In this document: positions 55,807 to 64,000 of the stretch, piece after piece
How the letters are laid out: every line of letters begins with the position of its first letter
How positions within the stretch are numbered: the first letter of the stretch is position 1
Origin: Aphidius gifuensis
Lineage: Eukaryota; Arthropoda; Insecta; Hymenoptera; Braconidae
Reading direction: 5' to 3'
NCBI RefSeq assembly: GCF_014905175.1
Contig: NC_057792.1
Location: 9,899,101-9,963,100 of the forward strand
DNA: 64,000 bases
Position numbers and translations under genes: made by a program
Notes under the pieces: generated by a model
What the model saw: the letters and a program-made list of their open reading frames with translations, nothing else
Told to the model about the DNA's origin: nothing
The model's database searches: none

Positions 55807-56770
55807 TGATACTATTTGAAAAACTTGTTGATTTTCTCTTTTCTTTTCAAAGAATGTAAAATAAATATTAAAATAATAAAATAAAATAATTCCCTCAGCA
55901 ATTTTGTTCAAAGTAGACTCATTTTTTAAATGAAATAACGTTCTATTTTAACAATTTTTTTTTTTTCAATTTTCTTCGGGGTTTATACCGAGATATTTAG
56001 TGTCAAAGTTGACAACAATTTAGCACAAGCATAGAAAGCAACGGCACGTTTTAACTTCTGTTTAAAGAACCCTCATGAAAAATTTTTATTTTACTGCAGC
56101 TTATAGGTACTTCTTTGAATAACGAAGATTATTTTTAAAAAATCATCGATTACTTCTGCAGATTTCAAAAGTTATTGATTGGTTACATGGAGGTATTCAC
56201 CTCTATGATTGATTAAGAAAATTCGGCTTGGGGACATGAGCAGCGGCTCCATAGTCCATATACTTGGTTGGCAGGATTATAAAAAATAAAAAACTGAGAT
56301 ATAGAATCGTTTGGGAAATGATTCTCATAATTTGGGAATGCATAGGTTAATTAAAGCGGTGTCTCCCATGGTAGAAGTCAAAAAGACTAGAGACCAGGAG
56401 AGTAAACTTCGGTGGTGGGAGTAGCCATGGTAGAAATAATAGTATTTCTACCATGGGAGTAGCTTTTGATGGGACCATATACGTCGGGATCCAGCTAGAG
56501 CCACTTTACCTTACCAGACAGAAATTCGGCTAAACGATCGGTCTTTTCCGGGCTTTCCGAACTTGTAATAATAAAATATGTGGATTTTGTAGTAGTGTGT
56601 GTGTCAAAATAATACAACATAACCCAACACAACTGACAGTCTCAATCAACAATTTTTCTCTTGTGGTTTAGTTGATTATTTATTAATTAAATATTACAAA
56701 AAAACACTCACAAAGAAAAATAATTTTTATACGAAATAATAGAGTGACTTTTGGAATATCGTCAATCATA
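55807..56770. other. Intergenic, with a short MITE fragment pair and a probable leader exon
   Basis: 56367-56460 holds two ACCATGGTAGAA-type ends, and GTAGAAATAATAGTATTTCT at 56427-56450 forms a near-perfect palindrome; they are remnants of the CATGGTAGAAATA family. From about 56650 to 56771 lies a probable non-coding first exon of the next gene, ending at a strong donor GTAAGTATG (56772). Confidence 0.5.
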
Positions 56771-56940
56771 TGTAAGTATGCATTTAAAATATATGTTTTG
56801 TGTTTGTGTACCAATGTTACTCCAATAATACATTTCAATATTATTGGAGTATTATTTAATAATATATATTCATAACAAATTTTATAAATATATTTCTTCT
56901 TCTAGATATTTACATCAAGCAAACATTATTGTAATTGATT

Positions 56941-57237
56941 ATGGCCAAAGCTAAAGATGTATCTTGCCACAAGCTGTACCAAGTACTTGCCACAGATAGA
57001 GATGTTGTTCAATTACCTAGTAAAGCGTGGGGAAGGCTTGTTACATCAGGAAATACTATAATTTATACCAAAGGCCAAAGCGATTTTACTCTTCTTAGCT
57101 GTGTTGTTTACCCTGATTTGAAAGTAAAAATAACTCGTGGTAGAAAGTTTATTGATTGGATAAAATTTAGACCTTTGAAATCAACAAGTGATGTTCAGAA
57201 AATTATAAATATTCTTGATAAAATATCACTATCTTAA
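56941..57237 (+). CDS. Uncharacterised 98-aa protein
   Basis: Complete ORF from ATG 56941 (MAKAKDVSCHKLYQVLATDR) to TAA 57235-57237. The start lies 35 bp after a good acceptor (TTCTTCTTCTAG, 56905), with a candidate leader exon ending at GTAAGT 56772, which supports a two-exon gene. The protein is basic overall and has a mixed alpha/beta look (LPSKAWGRLVTSGNTIIYTK, KVKITRGRKFIDWIKFRPL, ends KIINILDKISLS). No signal peptide or membrane segment. I do not recognise the family. Codon use is less extreme than the repeats around it and no MITE interrupts it, which favours a real host gene. AATAAA-like signals follow near 57525-57540. Confidence 0.6.
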   Translation: MAKAKDVSCHKLYQVLATDRDVVQLPSKAWGRLVTSGNTIIYTKGQSDFTLLSCVVYPDLKVKITRGRKFIDWIKFRPLKSTSDVQKIINILDKISLS

Positions 57238-57676
57238 GATACAAATATGAGCTTCTTGATTACATATTATTCGATAGCTTTTAATTGTCAATAATACGTC
57301 AAATGAAATTTCATAAAATCAATTGTATATTCATTTAATTTTTAAATACACACAAATGTATAACATTTGCTTATAATTCTTGAATATAAAATATTCAGGA
57401 TGTATCATCAGTATTTATATTTAAAACATTTTTCAAAAAAATGTACCATAACATATTGAATCAATTGTATAAAAATTATTAAACACTAACAATTATTAAA
57501 ATACTTTATGTATCTGAGGATATAAAATAAAATTAAATAAACAATTTTTAATATCATAAGTTTAGATACACTATTATTTTTATTTTTCAGTCAATGTTGG
57601 TCAATGCAAGTTTATAAAAATTTGATTTTAATTAATAATATATTAAATTAATAGCAAAATGAGCTTTGATTATGTA
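57238..57676. other. AT-rich intergenic sequence
   Basis: No element or coding signal is seen. It is the 3' flank of the small plus-strand gene and the 3' flank of the minus-strand remnant, so the two converge here. Confidence 0.4.
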
Positions 57677-58125
57677 CTAGTTTTTTACTGTTTTTTTGAT
57701 GGTATTTTGAACTTTAGTTATTTTTCTTTTCATAACAGATGTATTTTTTAATTTTAGAATTATTGGTTTTTTTTTAATAATGTTTTTTTCTTTGTTTTTA
57801 CTTGTACTAACAAGCTTAACTCTTTTTCGATATGCTCTTTCTTCTTTCCTTTTTTGATCATATAATTTTCCATATTGTTTGCTAATTATTTGAGCTCTAC
57901 GTACAGAATAAATATTAATCACAGCTTTTGTCAATGCTTCCCTAAATCCCTATGTTTGGGACAACCAACAAATGATGTTTCTTCTTTTAAAATATTTTCA
58001 GCTACTTCTAGAAAACTATAACAGCTCAATCTACCTCTAGCAACTGTTTTTAAAATTGCTTGTTCCACAGAATACTTATACAATAAGTCTGATGGATACT
58101 TCAAATAACCATTACTAGAGACATT
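57677..58125 (-). pseudogene. Truncated, frameshifted Lys/Arg-rich coding remnant
   Basis: The minus strand from about 58119 reads SNGYLKYPSDLLYKYSVEQA, then ARGRLSCYSFLEVAENILKE and FVGCPKHRDLG. After a one-base shift near 57937 it continues LTKAVINIYSVRRAQIISKQ and a basic tail (KRKEERAYRKRVKLVSTSK) to a stop at 57677. The NGYLKYPSD and CxxH-then-basic-tail layout recalls the C-terminus of THAP/P-element-type transposases, but I am not sure. The upstream side is cut by a MITE fragment at 58126. A link with the THAP remnant at 45163-45790 is possible and unproven. Confidence 0.45.
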
Positions 58126-58600
58126 CTCTAGTCTTCTTGGTAGAAGTACTACAGGTATGGCAGTAGTCCATGCTTTTTTCGTCGCGTTCTGCGCAGCCTT
58201 ATTTTTTCAACCAATCAACAACGCGCCATCGAGCTGTTTTGCTTTTCTTTCTAACACGTAATCTCTATTATAAGATCCTCTCTCTCTAACATACTGCTTT
58301 GACAACTATTTTTTATATTGTTGTAAATACTAATAAATATATGTGAAGCATGTTTATAAAAAATCAAAAAAATAAAAAAACCAAGACAAGTTAACAAATA
58401 AATTATAATATTTTCATTGTTGTTGTTTTTTTTGATGCCACAAACAATAGAGGTTGTGCTGTATTTATTATACTTGGATTCATTTATTTAATATAAATAA
58501 TTAATTTTTATTATTGATGTATGTGAATCATTATAAAATGAATAAATGGTCGATTTTTGAGGTTTGTTACACTTACAGTAAGATACTGTAAAATACTGTA
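58126..58600. mobile_element. Partial copy of the CATGGTAGAAATA family
   Basis: AGTCTTCTTGGTAGAAGTAC, TACAGGTATGGCAGTAGTCC and TTTTTTCGTCGCGTTCTGCG match the reverse complement of the right half of 61313-61910. Its far end has decayed. The first bases resemble the TAGTCTTCTTG end of the hAT-like family at 52959. Confidence 0.7.
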
Positions 58601-58735
58601 AGAAACTGTAAGATACCTGAGACGCCATTTTTGAACATTCTTACCGACTGTCGACTCGACAATTAGCTGGCATTGCTCGATATATGTTGCTTCATGTATT
58701 TTATTTGCATTTACTGTTAAATAATTATATGAGAT

Positions 58736-59440
58736 ATCAAGGAGAAGCAGTGGCTAAGAAAAGATGTAGCTCGGAAATTAATGTTGCCAAACAATTATGT
58801 TTTAAGAAAGTAATGTTGCTTGAAACAGAATTTTTTTGGCAACTGTTATTCCTTAGCTACATCTTTTCCTTAGCTACTGCTTTTCCTTGGACAGTTTTAT
58901 TTATCAAATAAATAATATACATGTAATTTTATTTGAAATAAATAAAAATGTTCAAGGAAAAGCAGTAGCTAAGGAAAAGATGTAGCTAAGGAATTAGATT
59001 ATAGGTATATTTTAAGCAACATTATTTCCTTGAAACATAATTCTTTGGCAACTTTAATTCTTTAGCTACATTTTCCCCTTAGTTACTGCTTTTCCTTCGA
59101 CATTTATATTTAAAAAATGAATTTACATGTATTTTATTCATAAAATAAATAAAAATGTCCAAGGAAAAGCAGTAGCTAAAGAAAAGATGTAGCTAAGGAA
59201 CTAAAGTTGCCAAAGAATTATGTTTAAAAAAAATAATGTGGTTTAAAATATAATTCTTTGGCAACCTTAATTCCTTAGCTACATCTTTTCCTTAGCTACT
59301 GCTTTACCTTCGACATTTGTATTTTCAAAAAATGAATTTACATGTATTTTATTCATAAAATAAATAAAAATGTCCAAGGAAAAGCAGTAGCTAAGGAAAA
59401 GATGCGTGGCTAAGGAATTACAGTTGCTCAAAAAATAATT
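58736..59440. repeat. Inverted-repeat family of AGCAGTAGCTAAGGAAAAG (second locus)
   Basis: At least seven blocks of GCAGTAGCTAAGGAAAAGAT or its complement alternate, with AAACATAATTCTTTGGCAAC spacers and TTTATTCATAAAATAAATAA palindromes. Same family as 180-660. No ORF is credible. Confidence 0.8.
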
Positions 59441-59477
59441 CCTTATACCCAATCATGGTGGTGAATAAGGAGTGTAA

Positions 59478-60214
59478 GGGTGCATTCCTTTAATAAAAAT
59501 TTTTTTTTCGTTTTGCAATTTCGCCCTGTAATACCGGCCAAAATTTTATAAGAAAAAGCTGTTTCTTGTAGTGGCAGTACTGACACATGACATTATTTTT
59601 TTTGGCTTAGAATTATTAGATGGATAACTGTGGATAACTGTTCAATGTTTTTATCAAACTGAAATAAATAGAAAATTGACTTGTTGTGATTGTTTGTTAT
59701 TAGGTGTGTTCGTTCACTATTCACACCGAGCGTATGCACGGAGCGTATGCAAGGAAGCACTAGTGTTTTGCGGTCATTTGAAGAAACTTTAGTAACTAAA
59801 ATTTACTAAAACATTCGTTATTTTCAGTCATTGTGTTTATTTTGTTAATTTAATAATTTTTTCTCAGACGCAAGAACAAATTACTAATTAATAATAATGA
59901 AAGAGAGCGAAAGAACTGCAAAAAACGAATAGCAATAAATAAATAGTAAATTTTAGTTGCTAAAGTTTCTTCAAATGACCGCAAAACGCTAGCGCTTCCT
60001 TGCATACGGTCCGTGCATACGCTCGGTGTGAAAAGTGAACGAACACACCTATTGTCACATGGGTCGTACCACACATTATCGTAAACTGTAAAGTCTGGAA
60101 TATGGCGTAGAGAATTTTATCACTTTTGTCGTTGTTTCTGTTTCTAGTTTTTAGTCGGTATTACAGGGCGAAATTGCAAAACGAAAAAAATTTTTTTATT
60201 GAAGGAATGCACCC
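59478..60214. mobile_element. Family-C element GGGTGCATTCC, TSD TAA, with nested MITE
   Basis: GGGTGCATTCCTTTAATAAA to TTGAAGGAATGCACCC, flanked by TAA (59475-59477 and 60215-60217). The internal sequence equals that of 50856-51887, minus the foldback found there. A different MITE is nested at 59702-60050. Confidence 0.88.
59702..60050. mobile_element. Palindromic MITE AGGTGTGTTCGTTCAC, TSD ATT
   Basis: Arms AGGTGTGTTCGTTCACTATT, CACACCGAGCGTATGCACGG and GCGGTCATTTGAAGAAACTT are mirrored on the right. ATT flanks both sides (59699-59701, 60051-60053). The family-C copy at 50856-51887 contains the uninterrupted target (TTGTTATTGTCACA read on the opposite strand), confirming the boundaries. Confidence 0.9.
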
Positions 60215-60240
60215 TAAGCTTTGCTTTTTTACTGCACCCG

Positions 60241-60436
60241 CAGTCCAATTCACAGGGCATTACAATTTAGGGCTTTTTTCCTCCACTGACGGCGCTTGTG
60301 AAGCTTTTGTATATAAAATCTATATAAAAAAACTTTTACAAGCGCCATCAGCGGCAAAAAATAGCCCTAAATTGTAAAAAATTTGCCCTGTGAATTGGAC
60401 TGCTGTATTCACGAGGCAAAATTGTTCTCATTAGTA
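60241..60436. mobile_element. Family-B MITE followed by a family-A fragment
   Basis: 60241-60402 is a full family-B copy (CAGTCCAATTCACAGGGCAT to TGCCCTGTGAATTGGACTG). CTG follows at 60403-60405, then TATTCACGAGGCAAAATTGT, the start of a family-A element lacking its CACCCG tip. The left neighbour is CACCCG, so the family-B element inserted into the terminus of that family-A copy. Confidence 0.8.
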
Positions 60437-61312
60437 CGGAAGCCGGGTAGGGACATTGAGTGCTTACGTGCAATCGTACGCACGCAAGAAAAAAATAAAA
60501 GTCGGCACGCGCATGCATTATTCGCCATATTATATTTAATATTGTTATTATTATTAATAAACAAATCAAAACAAATGGTTTGTGTATGGTCTGTCATATT
60601 CAGTGATAATTGTTTATCGAATTATTTTGTTTAAATTGATAAGACGGTGAAAACAATTTGAATAATATACAATATTTATACCTAATAATTCACGATTGAC
60701 GGAAATTATCATAAAAAATCTGATCCAGCTCCTTATGTCCTACGCTGTTGCAATCTGACTTTTTGCTGACTGCGCATTCAACTGCGCCTGCGCGAAAATA
60801 AATAGGAAAAAAAATAAATACACAAAAGAAAGCACCTACTTACGCACGCAAGATAAAAATAAAAATCGGCGCGCGCATGCATTATTCGCCATATTATATT
60901 TAATATTGTTATTATTATTAATAAACAAATCAAAACAAACGGTTTGTGTATGGTCTGTCATATTCAGTTCATCGAATTATTTTGTTTAAATTAATGAGAC
61001 GGTGACATTATATTAGATGGTATACAATATTTATACCTAATAATTCACGATTGACGGAAATTATCATAATAAATGTATGTGCTTGGGATATTGTTAAGAC
61101 GCTGTCAACAGCTGTGTCCATGCATAATCTTATATCATTTCAACATCTGAACTTCTTTAGGTAGACAGTTCAACACAAAACTATTTAAAAAGGAGCTCAG
61201 TGACTTAGTTACACCGTAAGTCAATATTTCTTCAAATACTATTGCTTAAAACTATCATTTATTCATTATTTACTATACATTATTTTATTATCTGTTTTTT
61301 TCAGTAAAGAAC

Positions 61313-61910
61313 CATGGTAGAAATACTACAGGTATGGCAGTGCGCAGCCTGGTTTGGCCGCTGTGAATCGACCAATTAAAAGGTCGCCTTCTCGCCGCAA
61401 AAATGGAAGACTTTATGCGCGCGCGATACAAATTTGTTAAGAAAATTTTCAAGTTTTTTTTAAATTTTTCAAAAGTTATCATATTTATTCAACTAGATTT
61501 GGTATATTTTATAATGATTCACATACATCAATAATAAAAATTAATTATTTATATTAAATAAATGAATCCAAGTATAATAAATACAACACAACCTCTATTG
61601 TTTGTGGCATCAAAAAAAACAACAACAATGAAAATATTATAATTTATTTGTTAAACTGTCTTGGTTTTTTTATTTTTTTGATTTTTTATAAACATGCTCC
61701 ACATATATTTATTAGTATTTACAACAATATGAAAAATAGTTGTCAAAACAGTATGTTAGAGAGAGAGGATCTTATAATAGAGATTGCGTGTTAGAAAGAA
61801 AAGCAAAACAGCTCGATAGCGCGTTGTTGATTGGTTGAAAAAAATAAGGCTGCGCAGAACGCGACGAAAAAAGCATGGACTACTGCCATACCTGTAGTAT
61901 TTCTACCATG
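61313..61910. mobile_element. hAT-like MITE CATGGTAGAAATACTACAGG, absent from the paralogous copy
   Basis: 598 bp starting CATGGTAGAAATACTACAGG and ending CCTGTAGTATTTCTACCATG. Flanks are GTAAAGAAC and GTAAAAAAC (61304-61312 and 61911-61919), a duplicated site with one mismatch. Copy 2 at 63346 reads CAGTAAGAACGATAAAG without insertion. It lies at the start of a probable exon, so it disrupts the splice acceptor region. Confidence 0.88.
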
Positions 61911-62042
61911 GTAAAAAACGATGAAAGCTATTTGTGGCCACAACCAATACAAATTGACATTATCTTCAAAGAAGTTAACAGCCATCTAAAATTGAGTGAT
62001 TTTCTAAATGTAATTTTAAATCCAACTGGTCTTTCATATTAA
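61911..62042 (+). pseudogene. Probable last exon of a duplicated gene, copy 1
   Basis: After the acceptor TTTTTTTCAG and the inserted MITE, the frame reads KNDESYLWPQPIQIDIIFKE and ends NPTGLSY with TAA at 62040-62042. The same peptide, with substitutions mostly at third positions or conservative, is encoded in copy 2, which suggests it was once translated. I do not recognise it. The MITE sits between the acceptor and the exon body, so this copy is probably dead. Confidence 0.45.
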
Positions 62043-62789
62043 GAAAAAGATGGTGAAGATATTGTACTTATAAGTTATAAGTAACGCATGAAACGTCACT
62101 TTTATTTTTAAAAAGTAAAAAAAAAAATTCATAATAAGAGTTGTATTTTTAGATAATTTTGATAAAAGTTGATAATAAAAAATTTATTTTCATTTACAAT
62201 TATATTATATAATTTCATTATACAATTACATTATCTTTCAGCTACTTGCCTGACGTGGCCAGTATACAATGATGATAATTATAATTATTTCTAATATTTT
62301 CATCACAATTATTCCTCTGTTAAGAATGCTAGATTGAATTCATTGATTTAATCTTTTCCTGTGATAATTTCGGCTATAGTTTATTCTCGTCTTCAACTAC
62401 ATTATCATAATCAACCTTGCCAATTCCAATTATACCAGCACTACCATAATCTGTTTCCATAATTAATATTGTATAATCATAGATAGAGCAGATATTAGCT
62501 ACAGCATTAGTTAAAAAGTTTTTAATGAGATTTTTTAAATTAAGAAATCAATATTTTTATTTATACAAATTTAAATTCATATCAATATTAGAGTATACTC
62601 CTATAGGTTTGGAGCAATGTTTATTATTATTTATTGGCGGAACATAATAATAATAAATAATGTGGCGGATTAACCATGCGCGCGCTGATTTTTATTAATT
62701 TTCTTGCGTGCGTACTTGCGATCGTACGATTGCAAGTACGCAAACTTTGGTTTGTCTGTTTGCGTTCGTACGATTGCACGTAAGCACTC

Positions 62790-64000
62790 AATGTCAATTT
62801 TATACGGAAGCCGGGTAGGGACATTGAGTGCTTACGTGCACCATCTAGTACACAACACCAAAGTTTGCGTACTACCAATCATTACTACGCACCTGAAAAA
62901 TAATCGGCGCGCCGCTTTATTCGCCATATTATATTAATATTGTTATTATTATCAATAAACAAATCAAAACAAATGGTTTGTGTATGGTGTGTCATATTCA
63001 GTGATAATTGTTTATCGAATTGTTTCGTTTTAAATTAATGAGACGGTGACAACAATTTGGATGGTCTACAATATTTATACTAATAATCCACTGTTGACGG
63101 AAATTATTATAATAAATGTGTGCTTGGGATATTGTTGATGTGAGGCTGTTAACAGCTGTCAAGATTATGTCCATGCATAATCTTATATAATTTCAACATC
63201 TGAAGTTCTAACTTTTGGGTAGACAGTTCAACACAAAACTATTTAAAAATGGTGACACCGTAAGTCAATATTTCTTTAAATACTATTGTTTAAATCTATC
63301 ATTTATTCATTATTTAATATACATTATTTTATCATCTGTTTTTCAGTAAGAACGATAAAGCTATTTGTGGCCACAACAAATACAAATTGACATTATCTTC
63401 AAAGAAGTCAACAGCCTTCTAAAATTAGGTGATCTTCTAAATGTAATTTTAAATGCAACTGGTCTTTCATATTAAGAAGAAGATGTTACTTATAAGTTAT
63501 AAGTAACATGAAACGTCACTTTTTTATTTTTAAAAAGTAAAAAAAAAAAAATTCATAATAAAAGTTGTATTTTTAGATAATTTTGATAAAAGTTGATAAT
63601 AAAAAATTTATTTTCATTTACAATAATATTATATAATTGCATTATACATTTACATTATCTTTCAACTACTTGTCTGAAGTGGACACCCGTATACAATGAT
63701 GATAATTATAATTATTTCTAATATTTTCAGCACAATTATTCCTCTGTTAAGAATGCTAGATTGAATTCATTGATTTAATCTTTTTCTGTGATAATATTCA
63801 GCTATAGTTTATTCTTGTATTCAACCACATTATCATGATCAACCTTGCAAATTCCAATTACATCATCGGTTCCCATAATTAATATTGTATTATCATAGAT
63901 AGGGCAGATATTAGCTGCAGCATTGATTAAAAAGTTTAATGAGATTTTTTAAATTAAGAAATTAATATTTTTATTTATAAAAATTTAAATTCATATCAAT
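62790..64000. repeat. Segmental duplication, copy 2 (runs to the window end)
   Basis: Parallel to copy 1 about 1.4 kb downstream and uninterrupted by the MITE. Left of it, 62690-62820 holds GCACGTAAGCACTCAATGTC and its reverse complement, a short foldback. The copy is incomplete because the window ends. Confidence 0.85.
63347..63475 (+). pseudogene. Probable last exon of a duplicated gene, copy 2
   Basis: Acceptor TGTTTTTCAG at 63346. The frame from about 63358 reads SYLWPQQIQIDIIFKEVNSL and ends NATGLSY with TAA at 63473-63475. Two single-base deletions near the exon start relative to copy 1 shift the entry frame. A possible preceding exon ends MVTP at GTAAGT (about 63262). No MITE is present here. 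Function unknown. Confidence 0.4.

Larger units (their letters stand above)
60437..62600. repeat. Segmental duplication, copy 1
   Basis: Shares with 62790-64000, in order: CGGAAGCCGGGTAGGGACAT, CGCATGCATTATTCGCCATA, AACAAATCAAAACAAA, ATGTCCATGCATAATCTTAT, GACAGTTCAACACAAAACTA, and everything from 61919 to about 62580. Part of it (60460-60640) is itself repeated at 60840-60990. It contains the MITE at 61313-61910, absent from copy 2. Confidence 0.85.

Noticed and set aside
61313..61910. TA-duplicating mariner-type MITE
   Set aside because: The flanks are GTAAAGAAC/GTAAAAAAC and the relative at 43685 has an exact 8-bp duplication, which excludes a TA-only target.

Overview
This is AT-rich animal nuclear DNA, probably from an insect. 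Genes have GT-AG introns, there is a Ty3/gypsy-type retrotransposon, and DNA-transposon families and short inverted-repeat (MITE) elements occupy most of the sequence. A parasitic or social hymenopteran would fit, but nothing here proves the species. No bacterial or viral genome organisation is seen. Only two host-type genes look intact, between 54.3 and 57.3 kb.

Region 1 (1-42.2 kb) is a set of nested insertions that can be peeled apart from target-site duplications (TSDs). The outermost unit is a foldback element (arms 829-2065 and 3358-3448 plus 41483-42210). Its right arm is split by a Ty3/gypsy-like retrotransposon with identical-length 214-bp LTRs at 3449-3662 and 41269-41482, so the LTRs now lie 38 kb apart. 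The retrotransposon is broken by a TTAA-flanked element (3753-6090), by a 20.4-kb terminal-inverted-repeat transposon exactly inside the reverse transcriptase (8632-29072), by about 9.7 kb of mixed insertions between RNase H and integrase (from about 29.9 to 39.57 kb), and by a 162-bp MITE in the integrase C-terminal part (40499-40660). gag and pol also carry stops and frameshifts.

The most interesting object is the 20.4-kb transposon. It starts and ends with CCCGAG and its TSD is 2-3 bp. Its centre (14.5-20.75 kb) holds two divergent genes that I could splice into open reading frames. The minus-strand gene has 3 exons and encodes an 886-aa CACTA/EnSpm (TNP2-like) transposase. The plus-strand gene has 8 exons and encodes a 570-aa acidic protein ending in a BEN-type DNA-binding domain. 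Both are flanked by inverted repeats of more than 100 bp and then by kilobases of non-coding arrays. These are an alternating palindromic array on the left and 220-bp and 600-bp tandem arrays on the right, all built around a recurring GGTGGTTTTGAGGAC/TTGAGGACAGTCCC-like motif. I infer that transposase, BEN protein and repeated motifs form a two-protein transposition system analogous to plant En/Spm (TNPD plus TNPA plus subterminal motifs). It may instead be a 6.3-kb autonomous element nested in a larger non-coding one.

Region 2 (31-39.5 kb, inside the retrotransposon) holds remnants: a minus-strand C2H2 zinc-finger gene, a second TNP2-type transposase C-terminus cut by a hAT MITE with a perfect 8-bp TSD, and a tandem duplication.

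Region 3 (42.2-64 kb) is host DNA crowded with MITEs of several families: hAT-like with 8-bp TSDs, Harbinger-like with 3-bp CWG, TAA, TTA or ATT TSDs, and foldbacks. Many are nested in one another. It also contains a THAP-domain pseudogene, an NFATC2IP/Rad60-like gene with two SUMO-like domains, a small uncharacterised gene, a truncated lysine/arginine-rich coding remnant, and a segmental duplication at 60.4-64 kb in which one copy carries a MITE and the other is an empty site.
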